Shown here: positions 35,001-44,600 of the stretch, one piece after another
Numbering within the stretch: position 1 is the stretch's first letter
Layout: each line of letters opens with the position of its first letter
Assembly: GCF_036711975.1 (NCBI RefSeq)
Contig: NC_091967.1
Coordinates: 24,924,001-24,988,000 of the forward strand
From: Onthophagus taurus
Lineage: Eukaryota; Arthropoda; Insecta; Coleoptera; Scarabaeidae
Length of the DNA stretch: 64,000 nucleotides
Direction: 5' to 3'
Translations under genes and position numbers: made by a program
Notes under the pieces: generated by a model
Databases searched by the model: none
Seen by the model: the letters and a program-made list of their open reading frames with translations, nothing else
Told to the model about the DNA's origin: nothing

Positions 35001-38000
35001 TTTGAACGTAGGCTGTTCAGTAGATTTTATAAAAGTTAGCTTGCAATAGATTAATTCGTGATCAGAGATAGCGTCAGCGTTTAGTGTATCTACATGAGTA
35101 ATTAAATCTAGGTTCTATGTTAAAATGATATCAATGATCTTTGAGGTCTTTGGCGAAACTCGAGTTGGCTTATCCATTAATTGTTTAATATCAATCCCTT
35201 CTATCATGTCATTGAATCTCAAAGCATCATTATCATTTAAGTTTGACATATCAATATTTATGCCCCCCAAACAGAGGACCTCATCATGCGTTGGAAGTAA
35301 AGATAATATAGCTGTGATTCTAGTTCCTCCGTGAATGTGCGACAATTAACTTTAGTGTGTTGGCGGTAAACTACCCCTACTAGAAATTTAACCTTACCTA
35401 GCTCGACACTCATCGAAAGCTGCTCAAAGGTATAGGCTAACAGATTGGTCCATTTGGTCAACTCTGGTCGATGTGTATTTTGTCACTGTAAGTATTGCTG
35501 GAGATGTGAGTTGTGCACAAAAACACTGCTTTGAACGCAAGTGCTTTGCTCAATTTCATACTTAAACTGCCCATTATCCCTAGGTGAGGACACCCCTTTC
35601 CTCAAAAAATGTTGGTCAAAGTTTTTTTTAACTTCTTATTTGACCAAGAATGAATATTAATAAACGACAACAAAAAATTTTACAGGCAGTTTTGACTTGG
35701 ACGTTAACGGATCCTTAGTGTCGGTAATAGACCACGCTTCTATGCCGACCAAAACAACAACCTCTCAAAAATGTGCAACGAATGATTAGAACGAACTTCC
35801 ATATAATGTTTTTATCCAAAACAAAAGTTCCGAATAGAAAAGCAATGGTCATGGTGATGACCGTACTTATTATATTTTTCGGCAATGCTACACATATACA
35901 GTATGTATATTTGGTTGCCTATCCTTTAAAAATTGTTTTAATTTAATACCAATATTTAAATTTTATATCGTACACGTTTTAAGTGAAGATTCATTCGCGT
36001 TTTTCGTACTACTTACCTTGATGGTTGTTTGGTACGTGGCCCTTCTTTTCCTAATAAATGCAAAATCCTCACAGCTAAAGATGTATGTTCACAATCCTCA
36101 ATAAATTCACATAAATGCGCTAAACCAGTTTCTTTAGCATCGGGATTATCCTCAATGATGGTAATAATAGTATCAGCAATAGAAGCTTTATAATCAAACC
36201 CACCCTCTTCCCTTAACATAGCTGATAAGAAATTCATCAAAACGCTATGTTTACGCGGAAACTTCAAAGCTAAAGCTCGAATCGCTTGTACAACAACAAC
36301 TTTAAATTCGTCGCTTATTTCGGAGACAAACATTGATATTTGTTTCATTAATCTTTCAACAGAAGATTCTCCACCAGTTTTTAATAACGTTGTTATAGCC
36401 AAAGTTGCGATGGATCTATTAGAATCAGTAATTAAGTTCTCCAAGTCTAAATTGCAAGCTGTTACAGCAGCTGGATGGGAAATTGCGACTTGATTCAATG
36501 TGCGAACGGCGGCAAAACGCAATGTAGGTTTTGGAGAGCTACAAAATAATTGGAGAACACTTATAGCTGGAGCCAATTCGCGACTTGTAGTGCGTTTTAA
36601 GTTTACAATTGCATGTGCTGCCTCGTAAATAACCATTTCAGATTTATGTCTTAAGCAGGAATCAATAAATTCAAAGAGCTGATTTGAACCGCTTCCAGAA
36701 TCATCTTCTTCAAGTAATTTTGCAGCAATACGAATCAACATGCAAACTGCGTATGGCGATTTTAATGACATTCTTGTTAATTTTGCTACTAATTTTGTAA
36801 CAGCAAGTCTATCAGATTTTCTGATGTGATATAAAACGCCCAAAGCATGGTATTGAACCATAATATTATCGCTATTAACAGCTTCTTGTGCCTCATTAAC
36901 CCATCTTTTAACAACATCTCCTGCCATTTTAGTCATGTGCAAAGAACTAACCAAAGCGGCGCTGCTAACGGCACAATTACGATCAACAATCGCTTGTTTC
37001 ATGTATCTTTCGATAGCTTGTAACATGGTAGAATCAGTAATGCTGCATAAAGCTCTTATAGCAGCCGCCCTGTATAAATCTTCTTTACCAGTCATATCTT
37101 TGGTAAGACTAGAAGTTACAATTATTACATCATCAGCTAAAGAGCTTAATTCTTTAATTCCTAAATAAACCATCCTTCTTAAGATAACATCTTTTGATTG
37201 AAACAATTTCGTCATTGCAAAGAAAGCTTCTGTTGCTTCGGTGTTACCAAAAATTTCGCCCTATTTAAGTTGAAATAAAATTATAAACGAACTCGATGTT
37301 TAACGCGAAAATTCAAGAATCATTATGTTGCTTAAAAATCGATTCTTTTTAAATGAGCCAAAAAACACGTTAAAAATAAAAAGAAAGTGCAGAAAAGTGT
37401 AGAACATACCAAAAAATCATATTAATGTTTCGATGTGACGTCACAAGCAATGTTAACCACGCATTTTCCCATTAAACCGGTCAGTACCTAACCTACGAAT
37501 TATTGATAGACTGTGTGTCAATAGACTCTGTGTTAATACTAGAACTAACACTAGACCGAAAACTAGAAACATTCGGACTTAGTCGCACGTCTCTCAAGAC
37601 GACTAAACCCGAATGATTCTAGTTCTAGATCTTGTATTAGTTCTAGTGATAGTGTAAAACTAGAACTAACACTAGACCTAGAAATATTTGAGTTTAGCCA
37701 TACGTCTGAAGACAGTTTCTAGTTCTAGGTCTAGTGTTAGTTCTAGTTTTAATTCAACAAAAATATGCAACTTATTGATATCTAGTACTAAGTAGCTGTA
37801 TCTAGCACTGTCACTAGAAGTAACATTAGACCTAGAACTAGAAACATTCGGATTTAGCCGCACGTCTCTCAAGACGGCTAAACCCAAATGATTCTAGTTC
37901 TAGTCTTGTGTTAGTTCTAGTGATAGTGCAAAACTAGAACTAACGCTAGACTGAGAACTCGTAACATTCGGATTTAGCCGCACGTCTCTCAGTATGGCTA

Positions 38001-41000
38001 AACCCGAATGATTCTAGTTCTAGGTCTTGTGTTAATTCTAGTGATAGTGTAAAACTAGAACTAACACTAGAGCTAGAACTAGAAATATTCGGATTTAGCC
38101 GTGCGTCTGAAGACACTTTCTAGAAAGTTTCTAGGTCTAGTATTAATTCTAGTTTTAATTCAATAAAAATATGCAACTTACTGATATCTAGTGCTAAGTA
38201 GCGATATCTAGCATTGCCACTAGAAGTAACATTAGACCTAAAACTAGAAACATTCGGATTTAGCCGCACGTCTCTTAAGACGGCTAAACCCGAACGATTC
38301 TAGCTCTATGTCTAGTGTTAGCTCTAGTTTTAATTCGACAAAAATATGCAACTTACTGATATCTAGTGCTAAGTAGCGATATCTAGCACTGTCACTAGAA
38401 GTAACATTAGAACTAGAACTAGAAACATTCGGATTCAGCCACACGTCTCTCAAGACGGCTAAACCGGAATGATTCTAGTTCTAGGTTTAGTGTTAGTTCC
38501 AGTTTTAATACAACAAAAATATGCAACTTACTGATATCTAGTGCTAAGTAGCGCTATCTAGCACTGTCACTAGAACTAACGCTAGACCGAGAACTAGAAA
38601 CATTCGGATTTAGCCGCACGTCTTTCAAGACGGCTAAACCCGAATGATCCTAGTTTCACTTTTCAACCCTTCCAATGAACTCTTTTACGACCTTACAAAG
38701 ATTCCTCCTATAAACTCCCGTCTACAATCCTTATCCCTTAAAGCAATTATGAACTTCCCCAAAAACGCCCTAAAAAATTTCATCATCACTCCCCTCTCCA
38801 TTACCCACTGTCCCATAACACGGCTCACACTGCTTAAAAAAATAAGGCCCAACTGAGAAGACTTAAGTACAACCAAACCGAATTCCAAGTCACGGGCAGG
38901 AAGACTAAGGTCTATAGCCCTTTTGGACTCTTTTTTATGTTTGTTTTATATATGTATTTCTTTTCGTATTTGTTATTATTTTTATATAAGTCCAAATAAA
39001 AATTATTTTCTTCTTCTTCCTAAGATAAGTGTTCCAACAAAATCGCTAACGTGTTGTTGAACGTCCAAAATCGCTAACGGACTAAATTCTGTATCTCAAA
39101 GGACAGTAAGTGCAGAAACAATTCGAAATGTTCTCCACAAAAGTGGATACCATGGATATATCACAATATCACAAAAGAACCGTATAAAACGGCTGGAATT
39201 TGCAAAAAAAATACGTCTAAATACGATGAATTTTGGAAATCAATAATTTTAGTGATGAAACAAAAATTAACATATTCCATTATGATTCGCGCTTTAAGAT
39301 TTGGCGAAAACGTGAAAAAGCATTCAAACGAGAAAATTTGTACCCAACAGTAAAATATAGAGTGCTAGTGTTATGTTGTGGGAGTGTATGTCAGCTGCTG
39401 GTGCAGGCAAAATGACATTTACAAATGGTATCATGGATAAACGATATTACCTTGATATTTTAAAAAATAATTTATTAGAAAGTGCTAGAAACTTTGGGAT
39501 AGCGAGATCATTTACTTTTATTTTACTAAACTAGGTGAGATTACAACGTACATTTACGGATGAAACACCCTTGTTTTTCTTAGGCTTTCGATGCATAACG
39601 ACTGACTACCAGTCGTTAGATAGACTTTGTGTCAATAGACTTTATGTTAATACTAGAACTAACACTAGACCGAAACTAGAAACTTTCGGATTTAGTCGCA
39701 CGTCTCTCAAGACGGCTAAATCGGAATGATTCTAGTTCTAGGTCTTGTGTTAGTTTTAGTGTTAGTGCAAAACGACAACTAACACTAGACCGGGAACTAG
39801 AATCATTCGGGTTTAGTCGTCTTCAGAGACGTGCGGCTAAACCCGAATGATTCTAGTTCTAGGTTTTCTGTTAGTTCTAGTGATAGTGTAAAACTAGAAC
39901 TAACACTACACCTAGAACTAGAAAATATCGGGTTTAGCCGTGCGTCTGAAGACATTTTCAGACGCAGTTCAGTAATTTTTAGTGATGAAACAAAAATTAA
40001 TTTATTCCATTGTGATTTGAGCCTTAAGATTTGGCGAAAACGTAACGAAGCATTTAAACCAAAAAATTTGTGCCCAACAGTAAAATATGGAGGTGGTAGT
40101 GCTATGTTGTGAGTAAAATGACATTTATAAATGGTATCATGGATAAACGATATTACCTAGATATCTTACAAAATAATTTATTAGAAAGTGCTGTAAATTT
40201 TGGGATTGCAAGATCATTTACTTTTCAACAAGATAATGATCCCAAGCACATGGCAGAAGTTGTGCGCCTGTGGTTGCTGTATAATGTTCCTTATCAATTA
40301 CATACCCCTCCACAATCCCCAGATCTCAATCCCATAGAACATCTATGGAATGAGATGAAGCGCAAAACACGGCAACATCCCATAACAAATTTAAACGAAT
40401 TAAAAGAGAGAATAAAGGAGGAAAGAGGCAAAATAAATGCTGCTGTTACCCAAAAGTTGGTGGCTTCAATGTCGAGAAGATTAGAAGCAGTTATCAAGAG
40501 TAATGGCTATCCCACTTATTATTAAGTGTTCTTTTTTGAGGTTGTATGGAGACTTGAGTGTAGAATTTACGCTTTTTCTTGCATTTTTTTTTATAAATCC
40601 CAAACCAATTGTTCAATTTGGATATAAATAGTATAGCTCAAGTTCCTTACATTTCTTTATCAACTCTAACTAGTTTTTCATTACCTTGGAGGTGTAACCT
40701 TTAATTTTTTTGTAAAAGATGATGTCGCAAGAAGATGAAAGCTATTACAGTACTCTTGGGTCATTAATTTTTCTAGGTATCAATGTGACAATTTTTGTCT
40801 ATGGATGTTTAAACATGTTCTTGACATCGAATACAAGATCCACAATATTTTGGGAGGTGCACATGAAACATTTTTTTCAGGTGAATACATTTTGTTTTGA
40901 CAATTTCTAATTGTCAATTCAAATTTCTATTTAAGTATACGCGAATTACAAATAATAGCATAAGAAACACGTTTCATAAGAATTAAAGCACTCATTCATT

Positions 41001-41309
41001 AAAAAACTGATGGCAAATAAAAAAATTGTCGATTTTTAAGCAACATGATGATTCTTGAATTATACCGTTTAAAGTTATGCATACCTGATTTAATAAATAT
41101 AGTATTTTTGTTAATATATGTGTACATTTTCGCGGATTAACCGGAGTTTCGTTGAAAGTTCGTGCTTCTTGTAAAACGGTGGTCTTTTCAATGTTTTGAA
41201 ACGGATTGCCTCCACCTAAAATTATTTAAACGTTTATTCATTACTGCGATTAATTAATAATTTATTTACCATCCTCCTCTTCTTTCTTTTCGCGTTTAAA
41301 CGAGCTCAT
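25639..41309 (-). CDS. COPG: Coatomer subunit gamma (COPG)
   Basis: Gamma-COP belongs to the adaptor-like subcomplex of the COPI coat that drives retrograde Golgi-to-ER vesicle budding. Four exons on the minus strand: 41309-41270, 41215-41085, 37260-36017 and 26875-25639. They sum to 2652 nt, i.e. 883 residues (human COPG1 874). The N terminus [20 protein letters not shown] is followed by [17 protein letters not shown] and the adaptin-type alpha-solenoid (RPTLRR-like region, [32 protein letters not shown]). Exon 4 encodes the rest of the trunk (RYIRFIYNR), a linker with GLGPLF-like [15 protein letters not shown], and the appendage ([14 protein letters not shown]). All junctions are canonical GT-AG. 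Introns 2 (3.8 kb) and 3 (9.1 kb) are packed with mobile DNA. It is divergent from the nudix gene. Confidence 0.95.
26980..27260 (+). mobile_element. Possible jockey-type LINE fragment
   Basis: In shifting plus-strand frames this reads [11 protein letters not shown], then a NHLEKT-like motif and [18 protein letters not shown]. It resembles the linker between endonuclease and RT of jockey-like LINEs. Weak. Confidence 0.3.
27340..30280 (+). mobile_element. LINE 5' region split by Transib
   Basis: Sequence at 27340-27617 continues at 30165-30280 once the Transib and one copy of its target site are removed. The right-hand part reads [13 protein letters not shown] followed by [10 protein letters not shown], the start of a LINE AP-endonuclease domain. 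The left-hand part has the [11 protein letters not shown]-type leader seen before such domains. The element is 3'-truncated, ending in hairpin/CTAG repeat near 30290. Confidence 0.5.
27618..30159 (+). mobile_element. Transib transposon (RAG1-related), defective
   Basis: The element is bounded by terminal repeats CACATACGGGTATTTGAACG and its complement, with an exact 5-bp target duplication CAACG (27613-27617, 30160-30164), the size known for Transib. The CACA start recalls the RSS heptamer. The transposase starts at ATG 27890 (MDPDKAG), is spliced 27908/28225, and continues [10 protein letters not shown]. Visible blocks: an NRPGRPRK basic patch; [18 protein letters not shown] (first catalytic Asp); [31 protein letters not shown]; and [20 protein letters not shown] with EEAAEARNK (catalytic Glu region). 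Breaks: an in-frame TAA at 28500, a frameshift near 29280, and a deletion around 29490-29600 that removes the segment expected to hold the second Asp. Dead transposase with intact-looking ends. Confidence 0.9.
30285..30480. repeat. Hairpin/CTAG repeat units
   Basis: CATTCGGATTTAGTC-type and TTTAGCCGTGCGTCTTCAGG half-hairpins are joined by CTAGAACTAACACTAG minisatellite, with the AATATGCAAC spacer at 30466. Same family as the 37.5-38.7 kb array. Confidence 0.75.
30605..31889 (-). mobile_element. Ty3/gypsy-type pol fragment
   Basis: Minus-strand 31889-31458 encodes an LTR-retrotransposon reverse transcriptase palm ([45 protein letters not shown]). Downstream, 31450-30880 reads in broken frames as the connection and RNase H region ([10 protein letters not shown]-like, then [20 protein letters not shown]). 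No LTRs, gag or integrase were seen. It is an internal fragment in COPG intron 3. Confidence 0.8.
32004..32033. repeat. (TA)n microsatellite
   Basis: About 15 TA dinucleotides next to the 3' end of the LINE. Confidence 0.95.
33113..34911 (+). mobile_element. Tc1/mariner-superfamily DD35E transposon, long TIRs
   Basis: A 1799-bp element flanked by TA (33111-12, 34912-13) with ends CCTTTTTAAGC and GCTTGAAAAGG. Arms of about 230-250 bp consist of degenerate repeats of a TTGGCATTAGTCAAAATCAA-type motif, and the two arms are nearly perfect complements. The transposase has a helix-turn-helix (33480-33740: [20 protein letters not shown]) and a DDE_3 domain (33807-34526: [30 protein letters not shown]). 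There are 35 residues between the second Asp and the Glu. At least one frameshift/stop near 33742 separates the two domains. It is inserted in the minus-strand LINE. Confidence 0.85.
35501..36016. other. COPG intron 3, unassigned
   Basis: No gene or repeat boundary recognised between the LINE 5' side and the COPG exon 3 donor (RC GTAAGT at 36016). Confidence 0.4.
37500..38660. repeat. Hairpin + CTAG minisatellite array
   Basis: Six full hairpins start at about 37570, 37845, 37965, 38251, 38425 and 38601. Each is CATTCGGATTTAGCCG, a short loop CACGTCTCTCAAGA, then CGGCTAAACCCGAATG (16-bp arms with one or two mismatches). Two half-hairpins (TAGCCGTGCGTCTGAAGAC type) lie near 37690 and 38095. 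Between them is CTAGAACTAACACTAGACC-type minisatellite and a conserved spacer containing AATATGCAACTTACTGATAT. The last three units have a period near 175 bp. Non-coding. Related single units occur at 6.3, 30.3, 39.6-39.96 and 52.45 kb. Confidence 0.9.
38661..39010 (+). mobile_element. Probable LINE 3' tail
   Basis: An open frame ([20 protein letters not shown], then [20 protein letters not shown]) is followed by a non-coding tail with AATAAAAATT and a TTCTTCTTC end. It looks like the extreme C terminus and 3' UTR of a non-LTR element. No RT palm is present. Confidence 0.4.
39030..40525 (+). mobile_element. Tc1-like element split by CTAG repeats
   Basis: Plus-strand Tc1-type transposase in two overlapping pieces. 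39030-39530 covers the helix-turn-helix end and first catalytic Asp ([31 protein letters not shown]). 39975-40525 starts again at [19 protein letters not shown] and runs to the natural C terminus ([36 protein letters not shown]). The DD34E spacing is intact in the second piece. Between the halves, 39541-39960 is hairpin/CTAG repeat. The stretch FSDET to RSFTF is present in both copies (about 70-75% identical by eye), so this is two different copies placed side by side, not one simple insertion. Confidence 0.8.
40719..40910 (+). CDS. Small ORF, unknown (weak elongase resemblance)
   Basis: A 63-codon ORF begins [20 protein letters not shown] after a TTTTTTGTAAAAG acceptor-like tract. It has one hydrophobic segment ([19 protein letters not shown]) and reaches FFQ followed by a CAG|GTGAAT donor-like site. 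The pattern (hydrophobic helix, YGCL, FW..HMKHFFQ) loosely recalls an internal exon of very-long-chain fatty-acid elongases. It lies antisense in COPG intron 2. No adjoining exons were identified; it could be chance. Confidence 0.2.
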   Translation: MMSQEDESYYSTLGSLIFLGINVTIFVYGCLNMFLTSNTRSTIFWEVHMKHFFQVNTFCFDNF

Positions 41310-41659
41310 TTCTAATAATTATTACGAAAATATCGGCAACGTCAACAAAACCGTGGAAGGCGAACTGTTTTTGACAGTATTTTGACACGTCAATATTATT
41401 GGTTCTGCCAACGTTGCGAAATTGAAAAGCTCTAAATGACAACGCCGTTTGAAAAATTATAAGTCATTTCATAAATTATTTTTATTAACAGAAAATAATT
41501 GAATTTGGGTTGATTTTGAAAATTGATTATCAGTTTCGATGATAATAGAAAGATGGTTTTCGTTTAAGAGGCGTTGATAGGAAAATTTTGTGACAACATA
41601 GAAAAATTAAAAGTAACTGTCGTCGGATCAGTGTGTTAAAATTCAACTCGTCGTTCAGA
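41310..41659. promoter_or_regulatory. Divergent COPG/nudix promoter interval
   Basis: These 350 bp lie between two outward-facing start codons. The COPG side contains a GC-richer patch (AACCGTGGAAGGCGAACTGT, about 41349) and the nudix side a CGTCGGATCAGTGTG stretch at 41620. No TATA box was seen, as is usual for housekeeping promoters. Confidence 0.55.
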
Positions 41660-44600
41660 ATGTCAGTGAGCGAAGAAAAGTCGAGCATGTCAAGATTACT
41701 TAAATTGGCACATAAATTTAATTGTTTTTACTTGTCAGGCAAGTGGAAGTCGTATAGATAATCTACGTAAAGTCGTTGACGGTCGTTTCATTTAGAAATC
41801 AGTGAAATTATCGTCATGGATGTCGAATTATGGGCTTATATTGATCATATGCACTAACCCGCCCATAAGGCGACACTCTATTGGTATAATTTTATTTCTT
41901 TTAATTTGAACTAATTTTTTTTTAGGATTAACCACTGGAGACTGCAAACCTTTTATTGTTGAGGGCTTCCAGGTGGGACTAATTAGACATGATGTCATGC
42001 AGGAATTATTATCCTATCCTGAGGTAAGTCCAAAATAAGAACATTTATGGTTAGGAAATGTGGAATTAGTTAAGTTGTTTTGATGTGAAAGATGTAAATA
42101 TCAATAACTTTCATTTTCTCGAGGGAATTATAAACATCGATAAGTAAATTACATAAGAATATTATCAAATTAAGATATTTTTATTCTTTATACCACCAAT
42201 TTTTGTGTAATGTGTAAGTTGAAAAATGATTTTTATGTAGATTTAAAACATAGTTTATATTGTTTTATTCCAAGTAGATTTATCAACTTTTTCTATGAAA
42301 AATATCAATTGCTGCTTTGATTAAGCATGAGATATTGATGTTTTTAAATAAGTATAGATTATGTGTTATTGTGTAGACTATTTTGTAGATGAATTAGCGT
42401 GATAAGAACTATCATTAGTATTTGATTTATCGTTAGATTCATTGGACTTTAAGTTAGACAATGTCTGTTTAAACTTCAAATTTCCCCATTTATAAATAGA
42501 TATCAGAGTTTATTTTAATGCTAAATCAGATGTTTTGCCAAATTCATTTATTTTTATTTAATAATTATACATTAATCAATAATTAACATATACTATAATT
42601 TATGTTTTGTAGTCAATCTTTGTATTTAGGTTAAAACATAATAAAACTATGTGTATTTTTTATTAGATGGATGGTTATTTATTTTTGGCTCTACTGGTTT
42701 CAAATACATAAAAAAAAAAATACATAAGTTTGTGAGGGAAAAACCAACAACACAAAGACCTTTGAAGAAAAGAAATATCTTTTTAAAAATATACAATCCT
42801 GACGTGGCATGCTCCTGAAGATGAATGTAAAAAAAATTCGAAGCGGGTAGAGCCAAAAATAAATAACCATCCATCTAACAAAAAATACACTATTTTTTTA
42901 ATTCGTATGAGTAAAATGAAAAGTCACGTTTACACACTGTAATTTTTCAAAGTTATTTTTTGGCGGGAGTTTTAACGCGTGTGAAGTTGGCCATAGATTT
43001 CAGCCATAGATTTTAAACTGAAAAAAGAAAATTTTCCTAACCATTTCTTATTTTCCGGGAAAATCGATTTTCTTCAAACTTTCGCAAAATTCGGCTCGTT
43101 CGGGGTTTTTAATCGATCTAATTTCAACGGCATCGTATTCCTGGTGGCCTCTTGCTTCAGATTCGAAATAAAAATTTTCCTAACCATTTCTTAATTTTCG
43201 GGAAAATCGATTTTCTTCAAACTTTCGCAAAATTCGGCCCGTTCGGGGTTTTTAATCGATCTAATTTCAACGGCATCGTATTCCTGGTGGCCTCTTGCTT
43301 CAGATTCGAAAAGAAAATTTTCCTAACCATTTCTTAATTTTCGGGAAAATCGATTTTCGTCAAACTCGCAAAATTCGGCTCGTTCGGGGTTTTTAATCGA
43401 TCTAATTTCAACGGCATCGTATTCCTGGTCGCCTCTTGCTTTAAATTGGAACAGAAAATGTTCCTAATCATTTCCTATTTTCCGGAAAAACCGATTTTCT
43501 TCAAACATTTGCAAATTTCGGCTTGTGCGGGGTTTCTAATTGATCTAATTTCAACGGCATCGTATTGCTGGTGCCTTTTTACTTCAGATTCAAAAAGAAA
43601 ATTTTCCTAACCATTTCTTATATTCCTAGAAAATCGTTTTTCTTCAAACAATTGCAAATTTTGGCCTGTTCGGGGTTTCTAATCGATCTAATTTCAACGG
43701 TATCGTATTCCTGGTGGCCTTTTGCTTCAGATGCAAAAAGAAAATGTTCCTAACCATTTCCTATTTTCCGGAAAAACCGATTTTCTTCAAACATTCGCAA
43801 ATTTCGGCTTGTTCGGGGTTTCTAATCGATTTCATTTCAACGGCATCGTATTCCTGGTCGCCTCTTGCTTCAGATTCGAAAATAAAATTTTTCTAACCAT
43901 TTCCTATATTCCGGGACTTTTATTCGTTGTCTAAGAAGCCTACCTTTGTCGGGAACTAAGTCTCGCAGCTTCTTAACTTGCGCCCCGCAGAATCTCCATA
44001 ACCGAAGTACACTTAGGCATGTTTACCTATTTTGACGAATCCCAACTATGGCACGAAAACCTCGGGACGTTTACCTACCTGTCGCGCTGATATATTACTG
44101 CACCGATTCGAAAGACAGATTAATACCATTTGATTTCAAAGGCAAGAATGTTTACTTTAGGTATGTAATATTATGCAACAATGAAACATACGATTGAAAT
44201 TTATATATACATAATATTTATTTACATTCACACAATTCACATATATTTATGTATTTATCATTATTTACGCAAACGTTACAACAATATTTATGGCATAATT
44301 GACAATAAATATCATTTGCTGCTTCGCCACAGTATAATCAAAGCTTCGAAATATTGTCAGAATTTTGTGATATATAATTTTTTATTTGTAGCCTATATTT
44401 ATCTGGATTAATTTCTTCCCATTCTAACTCGTTTATTAAAACGTCGCAATAATGACATAAACACCACAATTCGAAGTTTGAAGAAAAACTATTTTCCCGA
44501 AATATAGGAAATGGTTAGGAAAATTTTCTTTTTGAATCTGAAGTAAAAGGGCACCAGGAAAACGATGCCGTTGAAATTAGATCGATTAGAAACCCCGAAC

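Larger units (their letters stand above)
31965..35500 (-). mobile_element. Jockey/CR1-like LINE, deleted and interrupted
   Basis: Minus-strand order: endonuclease at 35461-35115 ([37 protein letters not shown]); linker continuing to 34914 and, past the transposon at 33113-34911, from 33110 to 32525 ([37 protein letters not shown]). It then joins directly to a C-terminal tail ([14 protein letters not shown]) at about 32490, so almost the whole RT palm is deleted. The 3' end has AATAAAGC and an (ATT)n tail near 31970. Reading frame continues on both sides of the nested transposon. Confidence 0.75.

Noticed and set aside
36935-37168. Plus-strand ORF in COPG exon 3
   Set aside because: Antisense of a well-conserved gamma-COP coding exon.
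38244-38453. Minus-strand ORFs of 69 codons (also 37678-37887)
   Set aside because: Generated by the hairpin/CTAG repeats; the two 'proteins' are copies of one repeat translation.
37500-38660. CRISPR-like repeats or tRNA cloverleaf
   Set aside because: The hairpin is a simple stem without tRNA boxes, the intervals are minisatellite, and the genome is eukaryotic.
41817-41860. Alternative nudix start at ATGGATGTCGAATT
   Set aside because: It runs into a stop within 15 codons and does not join exon 2 in the frame required by the DUF4743 family.
43152-43934. Several overlapping ORFs of 60-70 codons
   Set aside because: All are registers of the same 143-bp tandem repeat, as are the mirror ORFs at 44515-45034.
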